A DNA stretch of 64,000 nt from positions 62,001-126,000 of the forward strand of contig NZ_CALPCU010000001.1 of the NCBI RefSeq assembly GCF_943193085.1. The letters run 5' to 3'. The position numbers and the translations under genes were made by a program. The notes under the pieces were generated by a model. That model had not been told where the DNA came from. It worked only from the letters and a program-made list of their open reading frames with translations, and made no database searches. Positions 52,024 to 59,278 of this stretch are shown here, one piece after another. The DNA is from Vermiculatibacterium agrestimuris (lineage in GTDB: Bacteria > Bacillota > Clostridia > Oscillospirales > Oscillospiraceae). Positions within the stretch are counted from its first letter, which is position 1, and each line of letters begins with the position of its first letter.

Positions 52024-52922
52024 CAAAAAGCGGATCGCTTCATTCGTTTGAGCTGGACCGATGGAGCAAACCTGATGAGAACCACCGGGTCAAGCACATC
52101 GGCATGGCTGACGCCAAGGAAACCTTTGATAAGCTGAAAACGCATTTGGAGACTCACGGACTTCTCCCGGACGAATACTTTTTATATTCTGATGAGTTGT
52201 CTGGTGAATTGCCTGAGTTTGAAGAAGCCCTTTGCATCCCGAATTTCGGCTCCAGCGAGGGAATTTACCTGGATATTTCCCTGGCCTGTCGAAACAGTGA
52301 TGGCAAACGGTATTTTCAATCCTTCGCCACCGGCAAGACGCTGGGTGAAACGGCGGACGATTATTTCCGGATGTTCCGCATCGCCGCCGAGTGTTCCCTG
52401 ATGCTGAATGGGCGTGGATTTTCCTATGAGAGAAACAATGTGGACATCGTGCTGACCGGGAAAGAGGCCGCAGCCGTCGCAAATTCGGTGGAATTGGATC
52501 TGTGCGGCTATCTGGAGCCGGAAGCCGAGGCACTGCTATCCTCCGCTTTAGATAAATTCACCGGCGTTCCCTGCACGGCCATTCAGACCATCACCTGCCA
52601 CGGGCGTGATGATTACGCTGTTTGGAATGTAGAGATCCCGTCCGATATGTTCCGCTCCATTGTCCGTGAAGCGGCAGAAAAGGTGGGGACATTAGAAAAA
52701 CTGATGAGCGGCATGGACCCCTCATCCGGCTGTGAAATGCGGCTTTTGACGCAGATGAAGGACGGGCGCTTTGCCTTTTTTGCTATCCCGGAACGGATGA
52801 ACGGTCTGCGGGATTATGAAACGCAGGGCAGCTCCGTCCGTGGGAGCAAGGAGCAGATCATGGCGGAGATCTTCACCGATTGGGAACCCGCCGAGGAACC
52901 GGAGGACGAGATGGAACGCTGA
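51945..52922 (+). CDS. Conserved ICE protein, main part of a frameshifted gene (325 aa)
   Basis: The ATG at 51,945 has no ribosome binding site, which supports reading it as the continuation of the preceding ORF. Contents: YEEYTENPGIYGFDVPKRNP, HIGMADAKETFDKLKTHLET, a central part with GIYLDISLACRNSDGKRYFQ, GKTLGETADDYFRMFRIAAE, and ending KEQIMAEIFTDWEPAEEPED. No known domain is recognised. It is the last gene before the candidate transfer origin. Confidence 0.6.
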   Translation: MCQKYEEYTENPGIYGFDVPKRNPALTKSGSLHSFELDRWSKPDENHRVKHIGMADAKETFDKLKTHLETHGLLPDEYFLYSDELSGELPEFEEALCIPNFGSSEGIYLDISLACRNSDGKRYFQSFATGKTLGETADDYFRMFRIAAECSLMLNGRGFSYERNNVDIVLTGKEAAAVANSVELDLCGYLEPEAEALLSSALDKFTGVPCTAIQTITCHGRDDYAVWNVEIPSDMFRSIVREAAEKVGTLEKLMSGMDPSSGCEMRLLTQMKDGRFAFFAIPERMNGLRDYETQGSSVRGSKEQIMAEIFTDWEPAEEPEDEMER

Positions 52923-52978
52923 CCCTCTCACTTCTCATTCCATCCGTATTGACCGCCCCACCGGGGCGCCCCGCAACC

Positions 52979-53133
52979 GGGAAACGCAGGCGCAGCCTGT
53001 GTTTCCCAGGTTAAGGCAGGAATAGCCGTCATACCTGACGGCGGGCCGACTGCTTGAAAGCCGTGCTTTCAACGGGTTTTTGAGAATTTTACAAGGTATG
53101 ATTTTTTGATTTTGGTGTGATTTTTGTCACACC
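52979..53133. other. Inverted-repeat cluster, candidate oriT of the ICE
   Basis: Four inverted repeats lie in 155 bases between the last hypothetical gene and the relaxosome genes: GGGAAACGCAGGC with GCCTGTGTTTCCC (52,979-53,007, one mismatch), CCGTCA/TGACGG (53,026-53,041), GAAAGC/GCTTTC (53,056-53,070), and GGTGTGA/TCACACC (53,114-53,133). The last arm overlaps the region just before the RHH protein gene. Position next to the accessory protein and relaxase is typical of oriT; the nick site is not known. Confidence 0.5.
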
Positions 53134-53153
53134 TTATGGAAGGGAGGCTTGAC

Positions 53154-53636
53154 TTGAAAGAATCCCCGATCCGAACCGAGCGCAAAACCATCCATCTGCC
53201 CCCGGACACCATTCGGGCGCTCAATAAGCTGGCGGCCAGAAATGGGACGGACTTCTCTAAGGAGGTACGGCGGGCGATTGATGAATACCTGGATTTGGAA
53301 AGTACCGCTGAGAACATCGACATGATAAGCGGCGTGATCCGGCAGGAACTCAGCGGCCAGATCAAGGGGCTGGGAAACCGGCTGGCCGGACTTATCAACC
53401 GCCTGACAATCATATCCGCCGCAGGCTACTATGCCAATATCGCCATTATCGCAGACCTGATCGACCGGGACCGCTATTCCTCTTTTGAGAAGATCGAGGC
53501 GGCGGCCCGAAAAAAGGCGTTGGCGTTTGCAAACCAAAAGAACGCCGACGCCCTGCGTATTTTTCTGGATGACGAGGAAATGAAAAAAGCGATTCGAGCT
53601 GTTCAGGGGGGCAGTCGTGTCGATCCTGATTTATAA
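53154..53636 (+). CDS. mobC: RHH-type relaxosome accessory protein (MobC-like)
   Basis: The start is TTG at 53,154, six bases after GGGAGG; the ATG at 53,136 lies before this site. The 160-residue product has an N-terminal ribbon-helix-helix (RKTIHLPPDTIRALNKLAAR, SKEVRRAIDEYLDLE) and a helical middle (QIKGLGNRLAGLINRLTIIS). Such proteins bind oriT repeats and recruit the relaxase. It lies just right of the candidate oriT, and the relaxase gene overlaps its end by 20 bases. Confidence 0.75.
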   Translation: MKESPIRTERKTIHLPPDTIRALNKLAARNGTDFSKEVRRAIDEYLDLESTAENIDMISGVIRQELSGQIKGLGNRLAGLINRLTIISAAGYYANIAIIADLIDRDRYSSFEKIEAAARKKALAFANQKNADALRIFLDDEEMKKAIRAVQGGSRVDPDL

Positions 53637-54852
53637 ACAGCGCCACCGGCACCCCAATCAGAAAAAGACGCCCAAGTGCAACTATGCCCACATCGGCTAT
53701 ATTGCCACCCGTCCCGGCGCGGTAAAGAATGAGGGGATGCGCCACGGTCTGTTCGGGAAGCTGGAACCCGGTGAGGTACAGGAGTTTGCAACCTGGCAGG
53801 AGGCGGCCCGTCTGGTGCGGGAGCTGTCCTGCCGCCGAGTGAATATGTATCGAGGGATCATCTCCTTTTCCCCGGAAACAGCGGCCGAGCTGGGGCTGAC
53901 CGATCGCAAAGCCTGGGAGGACTATATGGAGCGTCATATTTTAACGCTGGCAAAGTATAATGGAATCCGGGTTCAGAACCTACAATGGGTGGCTGCCCAC
54001 CACAATGAACGGGGCCATCCGCACATCCATGTGGTGTTCTGGGATAAGAACCAGCGCACTATGGTCCCCTTTGTTCACCCCAGCATCCCGGATAAAATAC
54101 GCAGGCAGTTGATCCGTGACACCTTTGCGGAGAAAATACAGGCGTATTGTGAAACGAAGCAGCGGGCCAGAGAGCGGCTTACTACTGCTGCCGTTGATCT
54201 GGTTGATGAGTTTGAGCAATATATGGAGCAGCTTCATCCTACCGAATACAAGCGACTGCGGGAAGCCTTTGGCCATATCACGGATGATGAGCTGGGAGCC
54301 GCCCCACTTGATGGTGTTTTGAGTGCGGATGGGATGGCCCGATTTATCCCCGGCCTGTTTGTCCTGAAAGAAAAGATGCCCAAAAAAGGCCGTCTGGCCT
54401 ACAAATTGCTGCCGGAGGAAGTTAAGGCCGAACTGAATGCTTTTATCGGCAGCTTAAAAACAGACTGTAAGTACATTGGTGATCTGGTAAACGAGTATGC
54501 GGACGCCAAGTGCCAGCTTTCCATGCTCTATGACGCTGACCCTGCCCATGTGGAGGAACAGCGGCAGAAAGGAATCGCGGAGGCGGACAAACTGATTGCC
54601 AACAAGGTATTGGAGGCCATACGCACCATGCTCCGCAAGGATCGGGAAACCGGAGCTTTTGAGTATGCCGAGGCCCGAAAAGCCTACTATACAGAGCGGT
54701 TGATCTGTGAAATCCTGATGGCGTTAGAACAGAACGCCGTCAACATGGGTATGGAGTACGACGATTGCCAAAAGGCTATGGGAGGTGATCTTTCCAAAGC
54801 CGCCAAAAAGGACTGGTATTTACGGCACAAGGACAGGGGTATGGAACCGTAG
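53617..54852 (+). CDS. MobP-type relaxase
   Basis: The start is GTG at 53,617 behind a G-rich site. The 411-residue product carries the relaxase three-histidine motif in WVAAHHNERGHPHIHVVFWD at about residues 125-144 (HxHxxxW-like, HIHVVFW). The likely catalytic tyrosine is near the N-terminus (candidates in YKQRHRH or YAHIGYIATRP). It would nick one strand at oriT and lead it into the recipient. It follows the RHH protein with overlap. The motif fits the MobP family used by Tn1549-like ICEs. Confidence 0.85.
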   Translation: MSILIYKQRHRHPNQKKTPKCNYAHIGYIATRPGAVKNEGMRHGLFGKLEPGEVQEFATWQEAARLVRELSCRRVNMYRGIISFSPETAAELGLTDRKAWEDYMERHILTLAKYNGIRVQNLQWVAAHHNERGHPHIHVVFWDKNQRTMVPFVHPSIPDKIRRQLIRDTFAEKIQAYCETKQRARERLTTAAVDLVDEFEQYMEQLHPTEYKRLREAFGHITDDELGAAPLDGVLSADGMARFIPGLFVLKEKMPKKGRLAYKLLPEEVKAELNAFIGSLKTDCKYIGDLVNEYADAKCQLSMLYDADPAHVEEQRQKGIAEADKLIANKVLEAIRTMLRKDRETGAFEYAEARKAYYTERLICEILMALEQNAVNMGMEYDDCQKAMGGDLSKAAKKDWYLRHKDRGMEP

Positions 54853-54894
54853 TGTTTCTTGGGCTAATCCGCAGTCAAATAAATTGTCGAAATG

Positions 54895-54943
54895 TTTTGC
54901 GGTTTATAATCGCAAAACTAATTGACCGCAAACAGGTTTTGCG
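54895..54943. promoter_or_regulatory. TTTTGCG/CGCAAAA operator-like repeats
   Basis: TTTTGCG (54,895-54,901) and CGCAAAA (54,911-54,917) form an inverted repeat, a CGCAAAC half follows at about 54,928, and TTTTGCG returns at 54,937-54,943, inside the spacer of the promoter at 54,922. Four related half-sites at a promoter suggest a repressor site. Confidence 0.5.
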
Positions 54944-54950
54944 ATATACT
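54922..54950 (+). promoter_or_regulatory. Promoter of the DUF4143 AAA ATPase gene
   Basis: TTGACC (54,922-54,927), 17-base spacer, TATACT (54,945-54,950), 24 bases before the start at 54,974. The gene therefore has its own promoter inside the transfer block. Confidence 0.7.
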
Positions 54951-54973
54951 ATTTACAAATGGAGGTGGTCACG

Positions 54974-56185
54974 ATGATTGACAGGCCGTTATATGTGGAT
55001 AAGATCATGGCTTATGCCGATACCCCGTTTGTAAAGATACTCACAGGGGTACGCCGCTGCGGGAAATCCACAATATTGAAGATGATTATGGAACGGTTAA
55101 AGACCGAGCGGAATATTCCGGCTGAACGCATGATAAGCTGCCGTTACGATTCTATGGAATTTGAGGATATGACGGCAAAGCAGATGTACGCACAGTTGAA
55201 GGAGCGTCTTTGCCCGGACGGAAAGACCTACCTGTTTCTGGACGAGGTACAGGAGATCAGGGGGTGGGAAAAGGTTGTAAATTCCCTGGCGTCCGACTTT
55301 GATGTTGACCTGTATATCACAGGCTCCAACTCCCGGATGATGTCCTCGGAAATCTCCACCTACCTTACTGGCCGGTATGTGTCTTTCCGCATTTTTACGC
55401 TGTCCTTCAGCGAATATCTGATGTTCAGAAGCAAGTTCACGACTGTCGGGGAACCCAAAGCCGAGCTTGCAAATTATGTCCGTCTGGGCGGATTCCCGGC
55501 AACCCATTTGCAGGAGTTTTCTCAGGATGAGATCTACACGATTGTCAGGGATATATATAATTCCACAATCTTTTCAGACATTGTAAAACGAAATCAGGTC
55601 AGAAAAATCGACCAACTGGAGCGCGTTGTCAAATATACCTTCAACAATGTCGGCAACACCTTTTCGGCAAAGTCGATTGCGGACTACCTGAAAGCAGAGC
55701 GCCGCGCCCTTGACAATGAAACGGTTTACAGTTATTTGGAAAAGCTGGAAAAGGCATATCTGCTTCACCGTTGCTCCAGATACGATTTGCAGGGAAAGGA
55801 AATCCTGAAAACTCAGGAAAAGTTCTATCTGGCCGATACCGCCCTGCGGTACAGCGTTCTCGGTTATAACGCGGACAGCGTGGCTTCCAGCCTTGAAAAC
55901 ATTGTGTACCTGGAGCTTTGCCGCCGGGGATATACCGTCAATGTGGGAAAGACCAGCGATGGAGAGATTGATTTTGTAGCGGTGCGGCAGAACGAGAAAA
56001 TTTATGTTCAGGTCACACAGGAGATCAATTCGGAAAAGACAGAAAAGCGGGAATATGAGCGGCTGCTTGAAATACACGACAATTACCCCAAATATGTTCT
56101 TACAACGGACGAATTTGCCGGGGGGAATTACGAGGGGATCAAGACCATGCACATAGCCGATTTTCTGCTCAGTTCTGAATATTAA
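54974..56185 (+). CDS. AAA-family ATPase with DUF4143 (cargo gene)
   Basis: ATG 54,974 follows GGAGGTGG with good spacing; the ATG at 54,959 would contain that site. The 403-residue protein has Walker A GVRRCGKST at residues 25-33, Walker B TYLFLDEVQEIRGWEKV, the sensor-like YITGSNSRMMSSEISTYLTG, and the C-terminal DUF4143 region ending in a nuclease-like fold (YTVNVGKTSDGEIDFVAVRQ, with E-x-D and later Q-x-x). This family is widespread and of unknown role. It is monocistronic, with its own promoter and terminator, so it is likely ICE cargo rather than transfer machinery. Confidence 0.85.
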   Translation: MIDRPLYVDKIMAYADTPFVKILTGVRRCGKSTILKMIMERLKTERNIPAERMISCRYDSMEFEDMTAKQMYAQLKERLCPDGKTYLFLDEVQEIRGWEKVVNSLASDFDVDLYITGSNSRMMSSEISTYLTGRYVSFRIFTLSFSEYLMFRSKFTTVGEPKAELANYVRLGGFPATHLQEFSQDEIYTIVRDIYNSTIFSDIVKRNQVRKIDQLERVVKYTFNNVGNTFSAKSIADYLKAERRALDNETVYSYLEKLEKAYLLHRCSRYDLQGKEILKTQEKFYLADTALRYSVLGYNADSVASSLENIVYLELCRRGYTVNVGKTSDGEIDFVAVRQNEKIYVQVTQEINSEKTEKREYERLLEIHDNYPKYVLTTDEFAGGNYEGIKTMHIADFLLSSEY

Positions 56186-56200
56186 AGACACAGCTCAATG

Positions 56201-56231
56201 AAATGCCCGCTTGTTTATCAGGCGGGCATTT
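56201..56231 (+). terminator. Terminator after the AAA ATPase gene
   Basis: AAATGCCCGC (56,201-56,210) pairs perfectly with GCGGGCATTT (56,222-56,231), followed by TCTTTT. Confidence 0.8.
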
Positions 56232-56290
56232 TCTTTTGGAAAGCTGGATTCGAGGCAGAAGATTTTTTCTAAAAGTTGATACTTGCTGAT

Positions 56291-56343
56291 AAAAGTCGCT
56301 TGAAAAAGTTTTTGGTTTGCAGGAAAAGTCCCTTGAAAAAGTT
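56291..56343. repeat. Two direct repeats of 20 bases
   Basis: AAAAGTCGCTTGAAAAAGTT (56,291-56,310) recurs with one change as AAAAGTCCCTTGAAAAAGTT (56,324-56,343), 33 bases apart. A partial copy, AAAAGTTGATAC, precedes them at about 56,272. They lie in the 240-base gap before the next gene and may be regulatory or iteron-like sites. Confidence 0.6.
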
Positions 56344-56425
56344 GATGATTTTCTCCGCTTTTATTCCCGCTTCTATGTCCCGATAAATACAACAACCGGC
56401 CGCCCGGTTCGAGAAAGGAGATTGG

Positions 56426-56752
56426 ATGAACACAGTAACAACGAGTTATAAGCACAACGGGGTGCCGGTGTCTATCCCCAGAGGGTCCTATGGCGTGACC
56501 CGCCTGACGGCCCGGCTGTATGAGTACCCCAAAGGGCATCCCTGCCGGGGGTGCCCTTTTACTTTACGGACTTCCGTTCCGTCCTGTATGTTCCCCAGCC
56601 GAAAGGACGGCGGGTGCCTCTGGTACGATCTGAAGCGGAAGAAGCGCCCACCCCTGCCGCACACCTATCCCCGGAGTCAGGCGGCGGCAGAGCGCATTTT
56701 TGATTTCATTGAAGTTCTCAAAAAGGTGATGAAACGAAAGGGTTACTCGTAA
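56426..56752 (+). CDS. Small Cys-containing ICE protein (108 aa)
   Basis: ATG 56,426 follows AAAGGAG. Visible features are the start TTSYKHNGVPVSIPRGSYGV, a cysteine group (HPCRGCPFTLRTSVPSCMF with a further C in GGCLWYDL) that could bind a metal, and a basic helical end (AAERIFDFIEVLKKVMKRKG). Function unknown. It begins the second, VirD4-bearing block of the ICE. Confidence 0.65.
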   Translation: MNTVTTSYKHNGVPVSIPRGSYGVTRLTARLYEYPKGHPCRGCPFTLRTSVPSCMFPSRKDGGCLWYDLKRKKRPPLPHTYPRSQAAAERIFDFIEVLKKVMKRKGYS

Positions 56753-56768
56753 AAAGGAGGTTTGCCGG

Positions 56769-57452
56769 TTGCGGAGCAAAACAGATTTTTACCGGCTGTT
56801 CTTTGAACAGCTCGCCCGAAAGGGCTTTGATGTAAAGCGGTCCCAATCTTCGGATTATATTGCGGACATCTACTATAAAAATCAGCTTGTGGCCTATTTT
56901 TCCAAGGCGGATACGGTGATCCAGAACCCGTTTATTGCTGTGAAAGAAAAGGTCATGCGGCTTATCAACGACACCGCCCAGAACACGGCGGTCAAGGCGG
57001 GCATCTGCCGGGACTGCCCCTACACGGACGCCAACGAAAAGCTGCCCAACGGTTCCTACAAGCTGGCGGAATACAACGGCGTGACTTTGGCCTGCAAGGA
57101 GCATCACCTGTTCGGCTATGTGTTCTCCACCTACCGCACTGCCCCGGATTCCGGGGAAATGCTGGCGCGTCAGGTCTTTTACAACAAAGAGTTTGCCGGT
57201 CAGGATTTTGCCAAGCGCAGCGGCCTGGTGGACGAAAAGGCCCTATTCAGCGAGGAAGAATTGCGGGTCCTTCACGCCGGACTGGTCAAAATGAGCATAC
57301 TCGATCACGATGTTTCCAATGACGCCCGTGAATCTGTGGAGCGGATTCTTGACAAAATCGAGGAAATCATGCCGGAGCTGCGGGAGGCCGACATGGACTT
57401 TGATTTTGATATGGAATTTGGGCTGAATGATGAAATGGAGATGGGAGGATAG
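56769..57452 (+). CDS. Conserved ICE protein (227 aa)
   Basis: The start is TTG at 56,769 after AAGGAGG. The N-terminal part (FYRLFFEQLARKGFDVKRSQ, DYIADIYYKNQLVAYFSKAD) resembles a small DNA/RNA-binding fold but I cannot name it. A CRDCPYTD motif (about 80) could pair with other cysteines. The middle has NGVTLACKEHHLFGYVFSTY, and the tail is acidic with FDFDMEFGLNDEMEMGG. It is conserved in related ICEs between the relaxase and VirD4; the function is not known. Confidence 0.65.
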   Translation: MRSKTDFYRLFFEQLARKGFDVKRSQSSDYIADIYYKNQLVAYFSKADTVIQNPFIAVKEKVMRLINDTAQNTAVKAGICRDCPYTDANEKLPNGSYKLAEYNGVTLACKEHHLFGYVFSTYRTAPDSGEMLARQVFYNKEFAGQDFAKRSGLVDEKALFSEEELRVLHAGLVKMSILDHDVSNDARESVERILDKIEEIMPELREADMDFDFDMEFGLNDEMEMGG

Positions 57453-57455
57453 CCT

Positions 57456-57743
57456 ATGATGAACAGCAAGCGGAATCAGACCATCGCTATCGCCCGGTTT
57501 CTCATGTATAAGCACAACCTGAACCAGCAACTTGAAGGCATGACAGACGAGGAATATCTGGCCGACCCTATCGGGCTGGATGTGGGCAGCTATGTAAAGG
57601 ATTTGATGCGGTACTGCCCGGAAAATGTGGTGGATCAGGTCATGGAGCATCAGGACGCGCTTTTGAGGCGGCTGGGGAGGGACTATCTCTCTGTGATTGC
57701 GTTTATGCCTTATGAGGAAGATGGAGGTGTGAGGTATGCGTGA
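57456..57743 (+). CDS. Small helical ICE protein (95 aa)
   Basis: ATG 57,456 follows GGGAGG; an ATG three bases on is also possible. Contents: QTIAIARFLMYKHNLNQQLE, MTDEEYLADPIGLDVGSYVK, ENVVDQVMEHQDALLRRLGR. It is soluble and helical with no motif that I recognise. It overlaps the next gene by eight bases. Confidence 0.6.
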   Translation: MMNSKRNQTIAIARFLMYKHNLNQQLEGMTDEEYLADPIGLDVGSYVKDLMRYCPENVVDQVMEHQDALLRRLGRDYLSVIAFMPYEEDGGVRYA

Positions 57744-58104
57744 CGGGCGCCCAAATCCCGATATATGGGGAAACATCATCACCTGCGGCGAGATCGCCGT
57801 GGGTATCTATGAAATCGTCGGCACCAAAAAGCGGGGGCTTGAGATCCCCAAGGCCGTTGCGGAGGAAATCCTGCCGGAGTCCGTCATGGAGCAGGCCACA
57901 CAGGACGGCGAGGCCCTGTGCTTTACCGACCCAGTTTCCAATGCCATTGTTGCCGACGCTCTGCTGGAGCAGGAGCTTGTGATCGACCCCAAGGCCGCAG
58001 CACAATTGGAGGCTATCCGGCAGCTTGATGATGTGTCCTATGACACCGGCTTTGAGCCGTCCATCAGCGATGTAGAGCTGGATGGGCTGGATTTGGAAAG
58101 GTAG
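57736..58104 (+). CDS. Small acidic ICE protein (122 aa)
   Basis: ATG 57,736 follows GGAGGTG within the previous gene. The protein has GNIITCGEIAVGIYEIVGTK, then a helical part with VAEEILPESVMEQATQDGEA, and ends VSYDTGFEPSISDVELDGLD. No domain is recognised. It is part of the coupled block that leads to VirD4. Confidence 0.6.
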   Translation: MRDGRPNPDIWGNIITCGEIAVGIYEIVGTKKRGLEIPKAVAEEILPESVMEQATQDGEALCFTDPVSNAIVADALLEQELVIDPKAAAQLEAIRQLDDVSYDTGFEPSISDVELDGLDLER

Positions 58105-58112
58105 GTGATAAA

Positions 58113-58826
58113 TTGCGGCTGGTCTATATCTCATCCCCCCTGCGCGGGGATGTGGAGCGGAATATCCAAAGAGCAAGGGACTACTGTGCGTATGCGGCAT
58201 CCTGCGGGGTGATTCCCTTGGCGCCCCACACGATCTTCACGCAATATCTGGATGATGAACAGCCGGAGCAGCGTGAACAGGGATTGCGGATGGGCCGCGA
58301 CCTGATGTGGCGTTGCGATGACCTCTGGGTAGTGGGCAGCACCATTTCTTCCGGGATGCGGGAAGAAATTGAACTTGCAAAGAAGCTCTATATGCCCATT
58401 TTCTATGTGCCGGAAGATATGGTACAGGAGAAAGTTAAAATCCGTCAGCAGGATCACCTCCTTAGATTGGATGACTGCATTGAGGGAAGCAGCAAGAGCA
58501 GCTATGAGGGACAGATTCTTGTCCTAAAACCGGAGGCTTACGGCAGCAGCATGGATTTGACCGCAGACGATTCCCTGTGGTATGCCCGTGACGGGTTTGG
58601 CTGCATTTATGGAGCCAGAGGGCAGGCGGTCTATGCGGAAAACCTGCTGGATGGGCGGTACATTCACTGGGAGCGCAAGGACTTCTACGGTATCGTAAAG
58701 CCGGAAAGTCTGGCCGCATGGATCGCGGATAAGCCGATCCGCAGCGAGGCGGCGGAAGCGGTGCTGGAGGCCGCCGTACAGAACCTTGCCCCTGAACTGG
58801 AGGATGGGGAGGAATTGGAGCCATGA
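58113..58826 (+). CDS. DUF4406-type nucleoside-deoxyribosyltransferase-like protein
   Basis: The start is TTG at 58,113 behind GTAGGTG. Residues 1-110 form a Rossmann-like fold of the DUF4406/DUF7768 group: RLVYISSPLRGDVERNIQRA, YCAYAASCGVIPLAPHTIFT, LMWRCDDLWVVGSTISSGMR with EEIELAKKL, as in nucleoside 2-deoxyribosyltransferases. The second half (about 130-237) is a separate part with SYEGQILVLKPEAYGSSMDL and FGCIYGARGQAVYAENLLDG. Such two-part proteins occur in ICEs and phages; the substrate is unknown. It overlaps the VirD4 N-terminal ORF by four bases. Confidence 0.7.
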   Translation: MRLVYISSPLRGDVERNIQRARDYCAYAASCGVIPLAPHTIFTQYLDDEQPEQREQGLRMGRDLMWRCDDLWVVGSTISSGMREEIELAKKLYMPIFYVPEDMVQEKVKIRQQDHLLRLDDCIEGSSKSSYEGQILVLKPEAYGSSMDLTADDSLWYARDGFGCIYGARGQAVYAENLLDGRYIHWERKDFYGIVKPESLAAWIADKPIRSEAAEAVLEAAVQNLAPELEDGEELEP

Positions 58827-59269
58827 GGACCAAGGGGAAGTTGCTGGTCTGCGGGCTGATTTTTGTTTCCGGCGCAGTCCTGAATCTCTTTTTCTCCACC
58901 GCTGTTCATGGGCTGCTGACGAGGAAAATCACCCGGCTCTCCCTCCTTCCTATCGGGGACTGCCTTGCCAGCCTGTTTTCCAGCCGCCAACATTTGATGC
59001 TGTACCTCTGCCTGCAAGGATTTGTGTGTGTGCTGGCCGTGATGTTCTTTCTCACCAATATGCGGCCCTATGAATCCGACCTGGATACCATCACGCCGGA
59101 GATCAAGACCCCCAAGGCGGTGGGTCAGTATCAGCATGGATCGGCCCGCTGGATGAGCGACGCGGAAAAAGAAAAAGCCTTTGACAGCTTCATCCTGGAC
59201 CCGCATGACCCGGCCATGCGGGAACTACTGAAAACCGGTTGTGATGGGCTGGATTTTATGAAAAAGTGA
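58823..59269 (+). CDS. VirD4 coupling protein, N-terminal part
   Basis: 148 residues: two membrane helices (about 6-32 and 58-80: LVCGLIFVSGAVLNLFF and LYLCLQGFVCVLAVMFFLTN), then AVGQYQHGSARWMSDAEKEK, the GSARW pattern found before the ATPase in VirD4 proteins. It ends DGLDFMKK at a TGA (59,267-59,269). The next ORF starts 10 bases on in the same frame, so a single stop codon separates this membrane anchor from the ATPase part. Confidence 0.75.
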   Translation: MRTKGKLLVCGLIFVSGAVLNLFFSTAVHGLLTRKITRLSLLPIGDCLASLFSSRQHLMLYLCLQGFVCVLAVMFFLTNMRPYESDLDTITPEIKTPKAVGQYQHGSARWMSDAEKEKAFDSFILDPHDPAMRELLKTGCDGLDFMKK

Positions 59270-59278
59270 GGTGTTTGT

